The notes under the pieces were generated by a model. It was given only the letters and a program-made list of their open reading frames with translations, was not told the origin of the DNA and made no database searches. The position numbers were made by a program, and so were the translations under genes. DNA of 64,000 nt from Sulfitobacter sp. EhC04 (GTDB taxonomy: Bacteria > Pseudomonadota > Alphaproteobacteria > Rhodobacterales > Rhodobacteraceae), in contig NZ_LXYI01000045.1 in the NCBI RefSeq assembly GCF_001650875.1, forward strand, positions 124,001 through 188,000, given 5' to 3'. The number at the start of each line of letters is the position of its first letter. Position 1 is the stretch's first letter. This document shows positions 7,653 to 15,914 of the stretch, one piece after another.

Positions 7653-10066
7653 TGGTCCGGTTTGCCCGGCTTTTCACGCGGCTGGCGATTGTCCTGTGTC
7701 TGGCTGCCGGTGCAGCCACTGCGCAGGATACCACCTTTGAAGCGGCCGTTCCCAACTTTGACAGATGGGAAACGTTGGCACGGGAAGCCGAAAGCGCGAT
7801 CGACCAGAATCACGGGACAGACGAAACACTGGAGGCAATGCGCGGCAGGATCGCCGAGTTTCGCGGTGAATTCGACGACGCGCGCAACATCAATGCGGCC
7901 CGGATCAAGACCCTGCGCGAACAGATCGCGGCGCTTGGGCCTGTTCCCGACGACGCAACCGCAGATGCCGAACCGCCGGACGTTGCAGCACAACGCAAAG
8001 CGCTGAACGATGAACTGAGCGGCCTTCTGGTGCCGGTCCAGCGCGCCGAGACGGAATTTGTCCGTGCCAACAGCCTGGTAGGGCAGATTGATACGATCCT
8101 GCGCGAACGCCAGACGCGGCAATTGCTGACCGTGACCCCGTCGCCGCTGAACCCGGCCCATTGGCAACCGGCGCTTGTCGATCTCACCACCGCACTGACG
8201 GCACTGCGCAACGAGACGCCGAATTCAGCCAATGCGCGCACCTGGTCCTCCTTGCGGGAAAACCTGCCGGTGGTGGTCCTGCTGTCGGCGCTGGGGCTGG
8301 TCCTGATCCTGCGGGGCCGGTTCTGGGCGAGCATGATCGTGCGGTCCTTGCAGAAATACGGCGCGCGCGGCTTTGGCATCTGGCGCTTCATGGTCTCGTT
8401 GCTGCGCATCTTCCTGCCGGCCTCGGGCCTTGTTGCCCTTGCCCTCGCGGTCATATCCTCAGACGTCCTTGGCCCCAAGGGCGAGAACATCCTGCTGGTG
8501 ATCAGCTTTCTGGGCGGGATCATGCTGGCGGTGCGCTGGGTCTCTGAACGGGTATTCTCACGCGATGATGACGAGGCGCTTCTGCTGCTGTCGCAGGACA
8601 AGCGCAAGGAAGCCCGGTTTCACGTGAGCATGATCACGGTGATGATCGTCATCACCGAGTTGATCGGGCAGGTCCTCGACACCAGCGACAGCGCGGCAGT
8701 ATCGCGTTCGGTGCTGGTCTTTCCCTGGCTGGTGGTCTCCAGCCTCATGCTGTACCGCATCGGTGTCCTGCTGCGCGGCTATGTCGAACCTTCCGCCGCG
8801 ACGGATGATCCCCTGACAGAGGCCCGCGCCAGCACATTCGGACGTGTGGTGCGGGGCCTGGGCATCGGGGCTGTGGTGATTGGTGCGTTGTCGCCCGTCC
8901 TGCTGGCCGCCGGTTATTTCAAGGCCGTCGATGCGCTGATGCCACCCTTTATCATGACGCTGGTCCTGCTGGGGCTGGTGATGGTGCTGCAACGGTTCCT
9001 GGCAGAGCTTTACGGTGCGCTGACCGGGCAGGGCGAGGCGGCCCGCGATGCGCTGATGCCGGTGCTATTCGGCATGATCCTGCTGCTGCTGGTCCTGCCG
9101 GTGCTGGCGCTTGTCTGGGGCGCGCGGGTCACCGACCTGACCGAACTCTGGCAGGCCGTCGGGCGCGGTTTTGCGGTGGGCGACAGCCGTATTTCCCCGA
9201 CCGATTTCCTGACCTTCGCGGTGATCTTTGCCATCGGCTATGCGCTTACCCGGCTGGTGCAATCGGCATTGCGCAGCAATGTCCTGCCGAAAACCAAGAT
9301 CGACATCGGGGGGCAGAACGCCATTATCTCGGGGCTGGGATATGTCGGTATCTTCCTTGCCGCACTGGCCGCCATCACCGGGGCGGGGATCGACCTCAGT
9401 TCGCTGGCCATTGTCGCGGGCGCGCTTTCCGTGGGCATCGGTTTCGGGTTGCAGAACATCGTGTCGAACTTTGTCTCCGGCATCATCCTGCTGATCGAAC
9501 GCCCGATTTCCGAAGGCGACTGGATCGAAGTGGGCGGCCAGATGGGGTATGTCCGCGACATCTCCGTGCGGTCCACCCGGATCGAGACCTTTGACAAGAC
9601 CGATGTCATCGTGCCGAATGCCGATCTGGTGTCGGGCACGGTCACCAACTACACACGGGGCAACACCGTGGGACGGCTGATCGTGCCTGTCGGTGTGGCC
9701 TATGGCACCGACACCCGCAGGATCGACACGCTGCTGCGCGAAATCGCAGAGGCGCAGCCGATGGTCCTGGGCACGCCCGCGCCCAATGTGCTGTTCCTGA
9801 ACTTCGGGGCCGATGCGCTGGAATTCGAGATCAGGTGTTTCCTGCGCGATGTGAACTGGATGATGGTGGTCAAGAATGAGATCAACCACCAGATTGCGGA
9901 ACGCTTTGCCAAGGAGGGGATCGAGATACCCTTTGCCCAGCGTGATCTCTGGCTGCGCAATCCCGAAGTGCTGTCGCCCCGCAAGGGCGCGGAAAATACC
10001 AGGGATGGCGCAAAGGAACCGGACCCAACCGCCGCCAAGGACAAGCCGGACGATACAACCGCATGA
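7652..10066 (+). CDS. Large mechanosensitive channel (DUF3772 + MscS domain)
   Basis: An 804-residue inner-membrane protein of the long MscS/MscK type. An N-terminal signal sequence (about residues 1-24, ending ATAQ) is followed by a periplasmic DUF3772-like helical region up to about residue 200. Some nine or ten hydrophobic segments follow. The MscS pore and beta domain lie at about residues 575-680, marked by GALSVGIGFGLQNIVSNFVS and the following RPISEGDWIEVGGQMGYV. The C-terminal cytosolic domain ends in a charged, low-complexity tail. It is translationally coupled to cysK by TGATG and to alaX by ATGA. Likely role: release of solutes on hypo-osmotic shock. Confidence 0.9.
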   Translation: MVRFARLFTRLAIVLCLAAGAATAQDTTFEAAVPNFDRWETLAREAESAIDQNHGTDETLEAMRGRIAEFRGEFDDARNINAARIKTLREQIAALGPVPDDATADAEPPDVAAQRKALNDELSGLLVPVQRAETEFVRANSLVGQIDTILRERQTRQLLTVTPSPLNPAHWQPALVDLTTALTALRNETPNSANARTWSSLRENLPVVVLLSALGLVLILRGRFWASMIVRSLQKYGARGFGIWRFMVSLLRIFLPASGLVALALAVISSDVLGPKGENILLVISFLGGIMLAVRWVSERVFSRDDDEALLLLSQDKRKEARFHVSMITVMIVITELIGQVLDTSDSAAVSRSVLVFPWLVVSSLMLYRIGVLLRGYVEPSAATDDPLTEARASTFGRVVRGLGIGAVVIGALSPVLLAAGYFKAVDALMPPFIMTLVLLGLVMVLQRFLAELYGALTGQGEAARDALMPVLFGMILLLLVLPVLALVWGARVTDLTELWQAVGRGFAVGDSRISPTDFLTFAVIFAIGYALTRLVQSALRSNVLPKTKIDIGGQNAIISGLGYVGIFLAALAAITGAGIDLSSLAIVAGALSVGIGFGLQNIVSNFVSGIILLIERPISEGDWIEVGGQMGYVRDISVRSTRIETFDKTDVIVPNADLVSGTVTNYTRGNTVGRLIVPVGVAYGTDTRRIDTLLREIAEAQPMVLGTPAPNVLFLNFGADALEFEIRCFLRDVNWMMVVKNEINHQIAERFAKEGIEIPFAQRDLWLRNPEVLSPRKGAENTRDGAKEPDPTAAKDKPDDTTA

Positions 10067-10782
10067 CGCAGCCTCTTTTTCTGGACGATCCTTACCGGCG
10101 CGATGCGCCCGCCGTGGTCAAGACGCTGACCGACGAGGGCGGGATCATCCTCGACCGGTCGGTTTTCTATCCCACGGGCGGCGGCCAGCCGGGCGACAGC
10201 GGCTGGCTGAACTGGGACGGCCAGCACATGCCCGTGGCAACCGCGATCAGGGGGCAGGGCGATGACATCATCCTGGTCCCCTCCGAGGCGATGGCCCTGC
10301 CGCCGCTGGGTGCCCATGTGACCCAGGCGCTGGACTGGGATCGCCGCCATCGCCACATGCGCCTGCACACGGCGCTGCACCTGCTGACGGCGGTGATCCC
10401 CTATCCGGTGACGGGCGGGCAGATCTCGGTAAGCCAGGGGCGGATCGACTTTGACATGCCGGACATGACCCAGGACCGCGACGCCATCACCACGGCGCTG
10501 AACGCATTTGTCAGCCAGGATGCGAAAATCACCGATGGCTGGATCACCGGGGCCGAACTGGACGCGCACCCGCATCTGGTCAGGACGATGGCGGTGCAGC
10601 CGCCACGCGGCGCAACGCAGATCAGGCTGGTGCGGATCGGCGACCCGGACAGCCCGATTGACGTGCAACCCTGCGGCGGCACCCATGTGGCCCGCACCGG
10701 AGAGATCGGCGCGCTGCGGCTGGGCCGGATCGAAAAGCAGGGCCGCCAGAGCCGCCGCATCCATCTGCATCTCGAAAGCTGA
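10063..10782 (+). CDS. Alanyl-tRNA editing protein (AlaX type)
   Basis: A free-standing trans-editing hydrolase that deacylates mischarged Ser- or Gly-tRNA(Ala). The 239-residue protein shows the AlaRS editing-domain start (RSVFYPTGGGQPGDSG) and both zinc-binding motifs: H102-x3-H106 in RLHTALHLL, and C204-x3-H208 in CGGTH. This length and domain set fit the AlaX-M group. It is expressed with the channel gene (4-base ATGA overlap). It should be soluble and cytosolic. The tRNA gene just downstream is a tRNA-Ser; no link is implied. Confidence 0.9.
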   Translation: MTQPLFLDDPYRRDAPAVVKTLTDEGGIILDRSVFYPTGGGQPGDSGWLNWDGQHMPVATAIRGQGDDIILVPSEAMALPPLGAHVTQALDWDRRHRHMRLHTALHLLTAVIPYPVTGGQISVSQGRIDFDMPDMTQDRDAITTALNAFVSQDAKITDGWITGAELDAHPHLVRTMAVQPPRGATQIRLVRIGDPDSPIDVQPCGGTHVARTGEIGALRLGRIEKQGRQSRRIHLHLES

Positions 10783-10853
10783 GGGCAGGGTGCAAGATAG
10801 GCCCATTTTCCCTCTTGCACCCCAGGTGCCCCCCACGTTAAACCGCCCCTCAC

Positions 10854-10943
10854 GGAGAGGTGGCCGAGTGGTCGAAGGCGCACGCCTGGAAAGTGTGTAG
10901 GCGGGAGACCGTCTCCAGGGTTCGAATCCCTGTCTCTCCGCCA
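10854..10943 (+). tRNA. tRNA-Ser (anticodon GGA), CCA encoded
   Basis: A class II tRNA with a long variable arm. The acceptor stem GGAGAGG pairs with TCTCTCC, followed by discriminator G and a genomically encoded CCA. The anticodon stem CACGC/GTGTG encloses loop CTGGAAA with anticodon GGA. The T arm is CAGGGTTCGAATCCCTG. The variable arm starts at TAGGCGGGAGACCGTCTC. It reads UCC/UCU serine codons. Confidence 0.96.
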
Positions 10944-11088
10944 TATGCCCCCTACGTCCCATGCAGGCGCATTTTCCCAGATTCCCGCAAATAGCAATGG
11001 CTGCGTCTTGCTCCTCCCGTTGTCGGAATTCAAGCATGACCGGCTTTTGTGCCAGATTGCTGAGCCGACTTAACCAAGTGGCGCTTGC

Positions 11089-11129
11089 AGCGTTCCACCT
11101 TTAACGATTCAAGTGTAAAGCGGGGCGCT
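11089..11129. repeat. Condensed copy of a dispersed palindromic element
   Basis: An imperfect 41-bp palindrome whose two halves carry the end motifs of the longer elements at 27160, 42903 and 60678. The left half has AGCGTTCCACCTTTAA; the right half, read on the minus strand, is AAGCGCCCCGCTTTACACTT, nearly identical to the start of the 27160 copy. It lies between the tRNA gene and a convergent hydrolase gene. Confidence 0.6.
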
Positions 11130-11162
11130 TTGGTGGAAATTCGCGTCTGGCGTAGCGAATGG

Positions 11163-11306
11163 CGGGTAGCGTCGCAACCCGCAGGCCGGGTCACGTGATA
11201 GCAAAGGTTGCAAAATCGCCCTCCCTTCACGCCAAAGGCGTGCCTATTCAAGTCGGCGCACCTCTGGTGCGACGGGAGGTCGGGCGATGCCCGGCTTGCG
11301 CCGGGC
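11163..11306. other. Gene-free segment with consecutive hairpins
   Basis: The 500 bases between the tRNA and the hydrolase stop (10944-11440) hold no convincing gene. Within this part four short inverted repeats follow one another: GCGGGT/ACCCGC (about 11163-11184), CACGCC-AAA-GGCGTG (11228-11242), CGCACC-TCT-GGTGCG (11257-11271) and GCCCGGC-TTGC-GCCGGGC (11289-11306). An outer CCTCCC/GGGAGG pairing encloses the middle two. It may be a structured RNA, a cruciform, or debris of a mobile element. Open frames crossing it have no recognisable domains. Confidence 0.45.
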
Positions 11307-11440
11307 AGGTGCTTGTGGAAGCTGGCACCTCGCCATCGCGACAGTGGTAGACCCACACAACAGCCGCTCTCGCCTCCCTCATTGAAGATACGGTTCCGGG
11401 TCGGAGATACCAACCGACCAGGTTCAGAAATGCCTCAATT

Positions 11441-12310
11441 TCACGTCGCTTTTGCATTGCATGCGACACCCATCCCCCCCAACACATCCCGAAACGCTTC
11501 GATGTCCTGCGGGCGGGAGAGGGATGGCGCATGGCCGCAGTCCTGCAGCAGGGTGACCGCCGGTTTCGGGCCGCTGTGGCGCATCCGGTCCAGTATGCCG
11601 GGCGTCATCAGGTCCGACCGTGCACCGCCAAAGACATGGGTGGGCACAGAGATCCGCGCCCAGCGGTCCCAGGCGGTCATTTCATGGGGGGAGTGCGTGA
11701 ACTGCCGCAGGATCGCGGGATCGTAGTGCAGGGTCAGCCGCCCGTCCGACCGCCGCCGCAATGAGGTACGTGCCATCCGGTGCCAGTAGCTGTCATCTGC
11801 CGGGCCGAACGGGGCATAGGCGCTGCGCAACCAGGTCTCGGCCTGACTGTAGCCGGAAAAATGCGGCGGGGCACCGACATAGGACATGATCCGCTCCAGC
11901 GCGGCATCAGGCACTTCGGGGCCTATATCGTTGATGATCAGCCTGCCGATCCGCCCCGCATCCTTGCCCGAGGCGAGGTAGATGCCGATCTGCCCGCCCA
12001 TGGAGGTGCCGAGCCAGTCCGCGCGCTCTATCCCGTAGTGGTCCATCAGGTCGCAGGTGATGCCGGCAAAATACTCGATCGAATATTCCGCTTCCGGCGC
12101 GGAGGCCCAGCTGGACAGGCCCCGCCCAATCATATCGGGGCAAAGCACATGAAAGCTGTCGGACATGGCAGCGGCAAGTTCGTCAAAGTCGCGGCCTGTC
12201 CGGGCCAGCCCGTGCATCATGATCAGCGCCGGATTGCCGGGGTCGCCCCATTCGGTGACGTGGATCTCGTGATCCATCACCGGCACAAAGCCGAAGCGGG
12301 GCGTGGTCAT
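11441..12310 (-). CDS. Alpha/beta-hydrolase fold protein, last gene of the HAAT operon
   Basis: A 289-residue soluble serine hydrolase. The oxyanion loop HGLARTG is at residues 33-39, the nucleophile elbow G-T-S103-M-G-G at 101-106, an acid in FGGARSDLMTP and a base in DCGHAPSLSRP, so the triad looks complete. Its start overlaps the stop of the LivM-type permease by ATGA, so it is the last gene of a five-gene transporter operon. Inference: it cleaves an ester, amide or lactone brought in by that transporter. Esterases, haloperoxidase-like enzymes and C-C hydrolases share this fold, so the substrate is open. Confidence 0.85.
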   Translation of the reverse strand: MTTPRFGFVPVMDHEIHVTEWGDPGNPALIMMHGLARTGRDFDELAAAMSDSFHVLCPDMIGRGLSSWASAPEAEYSIEYFAGITCDLMDHYGIERADWLGTSMGGQIGIYLASGKDAGRIGRLIINDIGPEVPDAALERIMSYVGAPPHFSGYSQAETWLRSAYAPFGPADDSYWHRMARTSLRRRSDGRLTLHYDPAILRQFTHSPHEMTAWDRWARISVPTHVFGGARSDLMTPGILDRMRHSGPKPAVTLLQDCGHAPSLSRPQDIEAFRDVLGGMGVACNAKAT

Positions 12311-13374
12311 GCCCGCTGTCCCCGTGCCATCAGGGTGCCTGCGATGCCCTTAGGAAAGAAATAGACAAGCAGGATAAAGATGATGCCCAGCCAGAACAGC
12401 CAGCGGTCGGGGGCCAGAAGCTCGGGCAGCAGCGGAATGGCGGCGGTCGCTTCCGACGCGGCCCCCATCAGGTCACGCAGGTAGTATTGCGCCATGACCA
12501 TCAGCGTCGCCCCGATCACCGCGCCCCACATGGTGCCCATGCCGCCAATCACCACCATCAGCAGGATGTCGATCATGATCGCAAAGGACAGGGCGGTGTC
12601 CGGCCCGGTGTATTTCAGCCAGACTGCATAGACCGATCCGGCCAGCGAGGCCACAACCGCCGACAGGCAGAAGACGAAGGTGCGGTAGGCGACAACACGG
12701 TATCCGATGGCTTCGGCGCGGGCCTCGTTCTCGCGGATTGCCTTCAGCACCGTGCCCAGCGGAGAAACCGTGATCCGCAGCATTATCAGGAACAGCACCA
12801 GCGATGTGGCAAAGACAAAGTAATAGGCGGCGAGTTTCCCGTTCAGTTTCACCCCGAACCAGCGCAGCACCTTGCCGTCGCCATCCACCGCCAGTTTGGT
12901 CGCGGTCTTGAACAGGTCAGGGGCGCGGTAGGTGATGCCGTCCTCCCCCCCGGTAAGCTGGCTGAGTTGCGAGGCCAGCACCAGCACGACCGAGGCCGCA
13001 GCCAGGGTGATCATGGCAAAGAAGATCGCCTTGACCCGCAGGCTGATCAGCCCGATTGCGGTGGCGACGACCAGTGACAGGGCGACGCCTGCAACCGTGC
13101 CAAGCGCCACGGAATCCCAGCCCGGTCCCATCTGTTTCAGAGCGATGGCCGACCCATAGGCGCCAAAGCCGAAGAACATCGTATGGGCAAAGCTGACAAT
13201 CCCGGTATAGCCGATCAGCAGATCATAGCTGGCCACCAGCACAATGAAGATGCAGATGCGCGCCGCGACTTCCAGTGCGCGGATGTCCTGGAACAGGAAG
13301 GGCGCGAACAGCAGCAGGGCGGCGATTACCAGCATCGCGGATTTGACGGCGATTGTGCCATAGGTGGGTTTCAT
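12307..13374 (-). CDS. HAAT-type ABC transporter permease, LivM family
   Basis: One of the two membrane permeases of a hydrophobic-amino-acid-type ABC importer. The 355-residue protein has about eight to ten hydrophobic segments and the family features YDLLIGYTGIVSFAHTMFFG (residues about 50-69) and, in the ATPase-coupling loop, AIRENEARAEAIGYRV. It overlaps the hydrolase stop by 4 bases and sits 10 bases after the LivH-type permease. Substrate unknown; the family also carries urea, amides and aromatic compounds. Confidence 0.92.
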   Translation of the reverse strand: MKPTYGTIAVKSAMLVIAALLLFAPFLFQDIRALEVAARICIFIVLVASYDLLIGYTGIVSFAHTMFFGFGAYGSAIALKQMGPGWDSVALGTVAGVALSLVVATAIGLISLRVKAIFFAMITLAAASVVLVLASQLSQLTGGEDGITYRAPDLFKTATKLAVDGDGKVLRWFGVKLNGKLAAYYFVFATSLVLFLIMLRITVSPLGTVLKAIRENEARAEAIGYRVVAYRTFVFCLSAVVASLAGSVYAVWLKYTGPDTALSFAIMIDILLMVVIGGMGTMWGAVIGATLMVMAQYYLRDLMGAASEATAAIPLLPELLAPDRWLFWLGIIFILLVYFFPKGIAGTLMARGQRA

Positions 13375-13384
13375 GTCTTGTCCC

Positions 13385-14377
13385 TCACTTGACCGCCGGG
13401 CGCAGCCCGCTGGGCCGCCACATCAGGATCGCCATCATCAGGATCATGTTCGATGCCAGTGCCAGTTTCGGGGCCAGATAGCCGATGTAATTGGCGGTCA
13501 GCCCCACGATGATCGCGCCCAGCAACGTGCCTTCGATGGAGCCAAGCCCGCCGATGATCACGACGATGAAGACAACGATCATCATCTCGCCGCCCAGTGC
13601 CGGGGTGATCAGCGTCTCGTAGCCCGCCCACATCGCACCGCCCAGGGCGGCAAGCGCGCTGCCCAGCATGAAGACACCGATGAACAGGCGGTTGATCTTG
13701 AACCCCAGCGCCTCGACCATTTCGCGGTTTTCGACGCCCGCCCGGATCAGCAGGCCGATGCGGGTGCGATTCAGCAGAACCATCAGCCCGACAAAGACCA
13801 CAGCACCAAGGCCCATGGCAAACAGGCGGTAGATCTCCATGCTGACGTCACCGATGATCCAGGCCCCTTCCAGAAACGAGGGGCGCGGCACGCTGACGGG
13901 GGTGCCGCCCCAGACCGCGAGGATGATCTGTTCACTGACGATCAGCGCGCCCATGGTGATCAGGATCTGGCGCAGGTGATCGCGGTAGACGGGGCGGATG
14001 ATGACCGTCTCAAAGAACAACCCCGCGGCAAGGCCAAAGGCGATGGCCGCCAGCAGCGCCAGTGCCAGCGCGGCGGAGGCCAGCATCCAGCCCCCGTCCA
14101 GCCAGGTGGACAGCGCCGCCAGCACCGTGGCCGCGACAAAGGCGCCAAAGCTGACAAAGGCGGAATGGCCGAAGTTCAGCACGTCCATCAGGCCAAAGAC
14201 CAGCGACAGGCCGGAAGCCATCAGGAACACCATCATGCCCATCGACAGCCCCGCCACCGTCAGCGTCACCCAGGAGGACGGTGCGCCGATCAGCACAAAG
14301 GCGACGGCGGCCAGCGCCAGCGGCAAAAGGTTCACGCCGCCCAACCGGCCCAGCGTCTCGGAAACTCTGTTCATCAT
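13385..14377 (-). CDS. HAAT-type ABC transporter permease, LivH family
   Basis: The second membrane permease (330 residues), with about eight hydrophobic segments. Family marks are SLVFGLMDVLNFGHSAFVSF in the N-terminal half and GAGVENREMVEALGFKINRL-like coupling-loop sequence (about residues 210-230). GGLGSIEGTLLGAIIVGL near the C-terminus is the usual LivH/LivM end block. The gene overlaps the upstream LivF-type ATPase by ATGA. Confidence 0.92.
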   Translation of the reverse strand: MMNRVSETLGRLGGVNLLPLALAAVAFVLIGAPSSWVTLTVAGLSMGMMVFLMASGLSLVFGLMDVLNFGHSAFVSFGAFVAATVLAALSTWLDGGWMLASAALALALLAAIAFGLAAGLFFETVIIRPVYRDHLRQILITMGALIVSEQIILAVWGGTPVSVPRPSFLEGAWIIGDVSMEIYRLFAMGLGAVVFVGLMVLLNRTRIGLLIRAGVENREMVEALGFKINRLFIGVFMLGSALAALGGAMWAGYETLITPALGGEMMIVVFIVVIIGGLGSIEGTLLGAIIVGLTANYIGYLAPKLALASNMILMMAILMWRPSGLRPAVK

Positions 14378-15078
14378 GCGGAAAGCCCCAGTAATTGACC
14401 CTGCAGGTCGGTGTCGGCGGCGAAATCGGCCATGGTGCCGCGATGCACGACGCGGCCATCGTCAATCACGGCCATGTCGCGGCCCAGGCTGCGAGCAAAG
14501 TTGAAATTCTGTTCGACCAGCAGGATCGTTGTATCCTGCGCAATCTCGCGAAAGGCTTCGCCCATGGCCGCAACGATGGAGGGGGCCAGCCCCTTGGTCG
14601 GCTCGTCGATCAGGATCAGGTCGCGCGGCTCTATGATGGCGCGGGCGACGGCCAGCATCTGTTTCTGCCCGCCTGACAGGGACCAGGCCTGTTTCGTCCA
14701 GAATTGTTCGAGCGCGGGGAACAGCGTGTAGATGCGGCGCAGGCGGGTCTGGTCGAAACGCCCCTTCGCGGTGGCAAGCACCAGATTTTCCTCGACCGTC
14801 AAACCGCCGAAAATACCCATGTTTTCGGGCACATAGGCGATGCCCAGCCGGGCAATGTCGGCAGTGGCCAAGGTGGATATGTCCTTGCCCTTGAAGGTGA
14901 CGGACCCCGGTTGCGGTTGCCATAGCCCCATGATGGAGCGCAGCGTCGTCGTCTTGCCCGCGCCATTGCGGCCCAGCAGGACAAAAACGCCGCCCTGCGG
15001 CACCTCAAAGGAAATGTCATGCAGCACATGGTACTGCCCGATCTGCGTCTTCATGTTTTGCAGGGACAGCAGGGTCAT
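14374..15078 (-). CDS. HAAT-type ABC transporter ATPase, LivF family
   Basis: A cytosolic ABC ATPase of 234 residues. Walker A is GRNGAGKTT (about residues 35-43), the signature SLSGGQKQM, Walker B DLILIDEPTKGLAP, and the H-loop equivalent has LLVEQNFNFA, characteristic of LivF. A 4-base overlap links it to both neighbours. Confidence 0.93.
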   Translation of the reverse strand: MTLLSLQNMKTQIGQYHVLHDISFEVPQGGVFVLLGRNGAGKTTTLRSIMGLWQPQPGSVTFKGKDISTLATADIARLGIAYVPENMGIFGGLTVEENLVLATAKGRFDQTRLRRIYTLFPALEQFWTKQAWSLSGGQKQMLAVARAIIEPRDLILIDEPTKGLAPSIVAAMGEAFREIAQDTTILLVEQNFNFARSLGRDMAVIDDGRVVHRGTMADFAADTDLQGQLLGLSA

Positions 15079-15842
15079 GCGGTCTCCTCCGTTGCGGTGC
15101 CAAGGTAGACATCGCGCACGATCTTGCTGTCCATCACCTCGCCCGGTGCGCCATCGGCCAGGAGTTCGCCGTTGTGCAACACGATGATCCGGTCCGCGAG
15201 CGCGCGGACCACGTCCATCTTGTGTTCCACCAGCAGCACCGTCTTGGTCGGGTCGGATTTGATCTTTGCAATCAATTCCAGCACGGCGGGGGCCTGATCC
15301 AGCGACATGCCGGCGGTGGGTTCATCGAACATGTAGATATCGGGCTCCATCGCCATCAGCAGCGCGACCTCAAGCTTGCGTTGATCGCCGTGGGGCAGGC
15401 TGGCGGCAGGCATCGCCGCGCGGTTGGTCAGCTGCGCGGCGGCCAGATAATGCTCGGCGCTGTCGATCAGGTCACGGCGCGACGGGGCAGGGCGCAACAG
15501 GCCCCAACCCGCACCCGCACGGGCCTGAACCGCAAGGCGGATGTTTTCCAGCACGCTGAGCTGCGGAAACAGATTGGTCAGCTGAAAGGCACGACCGATG
15601 CCGCGCCGGGCGCGCGAAGACGGGGAAAGCCGGGTGATATCCTCACCCGATTTCTCGACCTTGCCGGCGCTGGCGGTCAACTGGCCTGAAATCAGGTTGA
15701 AATAGGTGGTCTTGCCCGCGCCGTTGGGGCCCACGATCACGGTGGTCTCGCCCGGATGGAAATCGCAGGTGACGGTGTTGACCGCGACATGGCCGCCGAA
15801 ACGGATCGTCAGGTCACGGGTGGACAGGGACGGGGAAGGCAT
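15075..15842 (-). CDS. HAAT-type ABC transporter ATPase, LivG family
   Basis: The partner ATPase (255 residues) with Walker A GPNGAGKTT, the LivG-specific GIGRAFQLTNLFPQLSVLEN region, signature LPHGDQRKLEVALL, Walker B PDIYMFDEPTAGM and H-loop LLVEHKMDVV. The signature reads LPHGDQ instead of LSGGQ, as is common in LivG proteins of this group. A hairpin at 15866-15891 separates it from the binding-protein gene upstream. Confidence 0.93.
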   Translation of the reverse strand: MPSPSLSTRDLTIRFGGHVAVNTVTCDFHPGETTVIVGPNGAGKTTYFNLISGQLTASAGKVEKSGEDITRLSPSSRARRGIGRAFQLTNLFPQLSVLENIRLAVQARAGAGWGLLRPAPSRRDLIDSAEHYLAAAQLTNRAAMPAASLPHGDQRKLEVALLMAMEPDIYMFDEPTAGMSLDQAPAVLELIAKIKSDPTKTVLLVEHKMDVVRALADRIIVLHNGELLADGAPGEVMDSKIVRDVYLGTATEETA

Positions 15843-15865
15843 CAGGGGGCAATCCTTGGCTAAGT

Positions 15866-15891
15866 CCGGCCCGCCGCATCGGGCGGGCCGG
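15866..15891 (-). terminator. Intra-operon hairpin after binding-protein gene
   Basis: CCGGCCCGCC-GCATC-GGGCGGGCCGG forms a very GC-rich stem between the binding-protein stop and the LivG-type start. No T run follows. Such hairpins usually stabilise the upstream message or partly stop transcription, letting the binding protein be made in excess. Confidence 0.65.
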
Positions 15892-15914
15892 TATCTGCCG
15901 TTAAGGTCTGGACG

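Noticed and set aside
11030-11413. A 127-codon minus-strand frame in the tRNA-hydrolase gap
   Set aside because: It runs through several hairpins and a dispersed repeat, has no ribosome site or recognisable domain; most likely chance.
13364-14398. A 344-codon plus-strand frame across the LivH-type gene
   Set aside because: The product is a His/Gln/Asp-rich antisense shadow (DHDDEDNDHH); the minus-strand permease is well supported.
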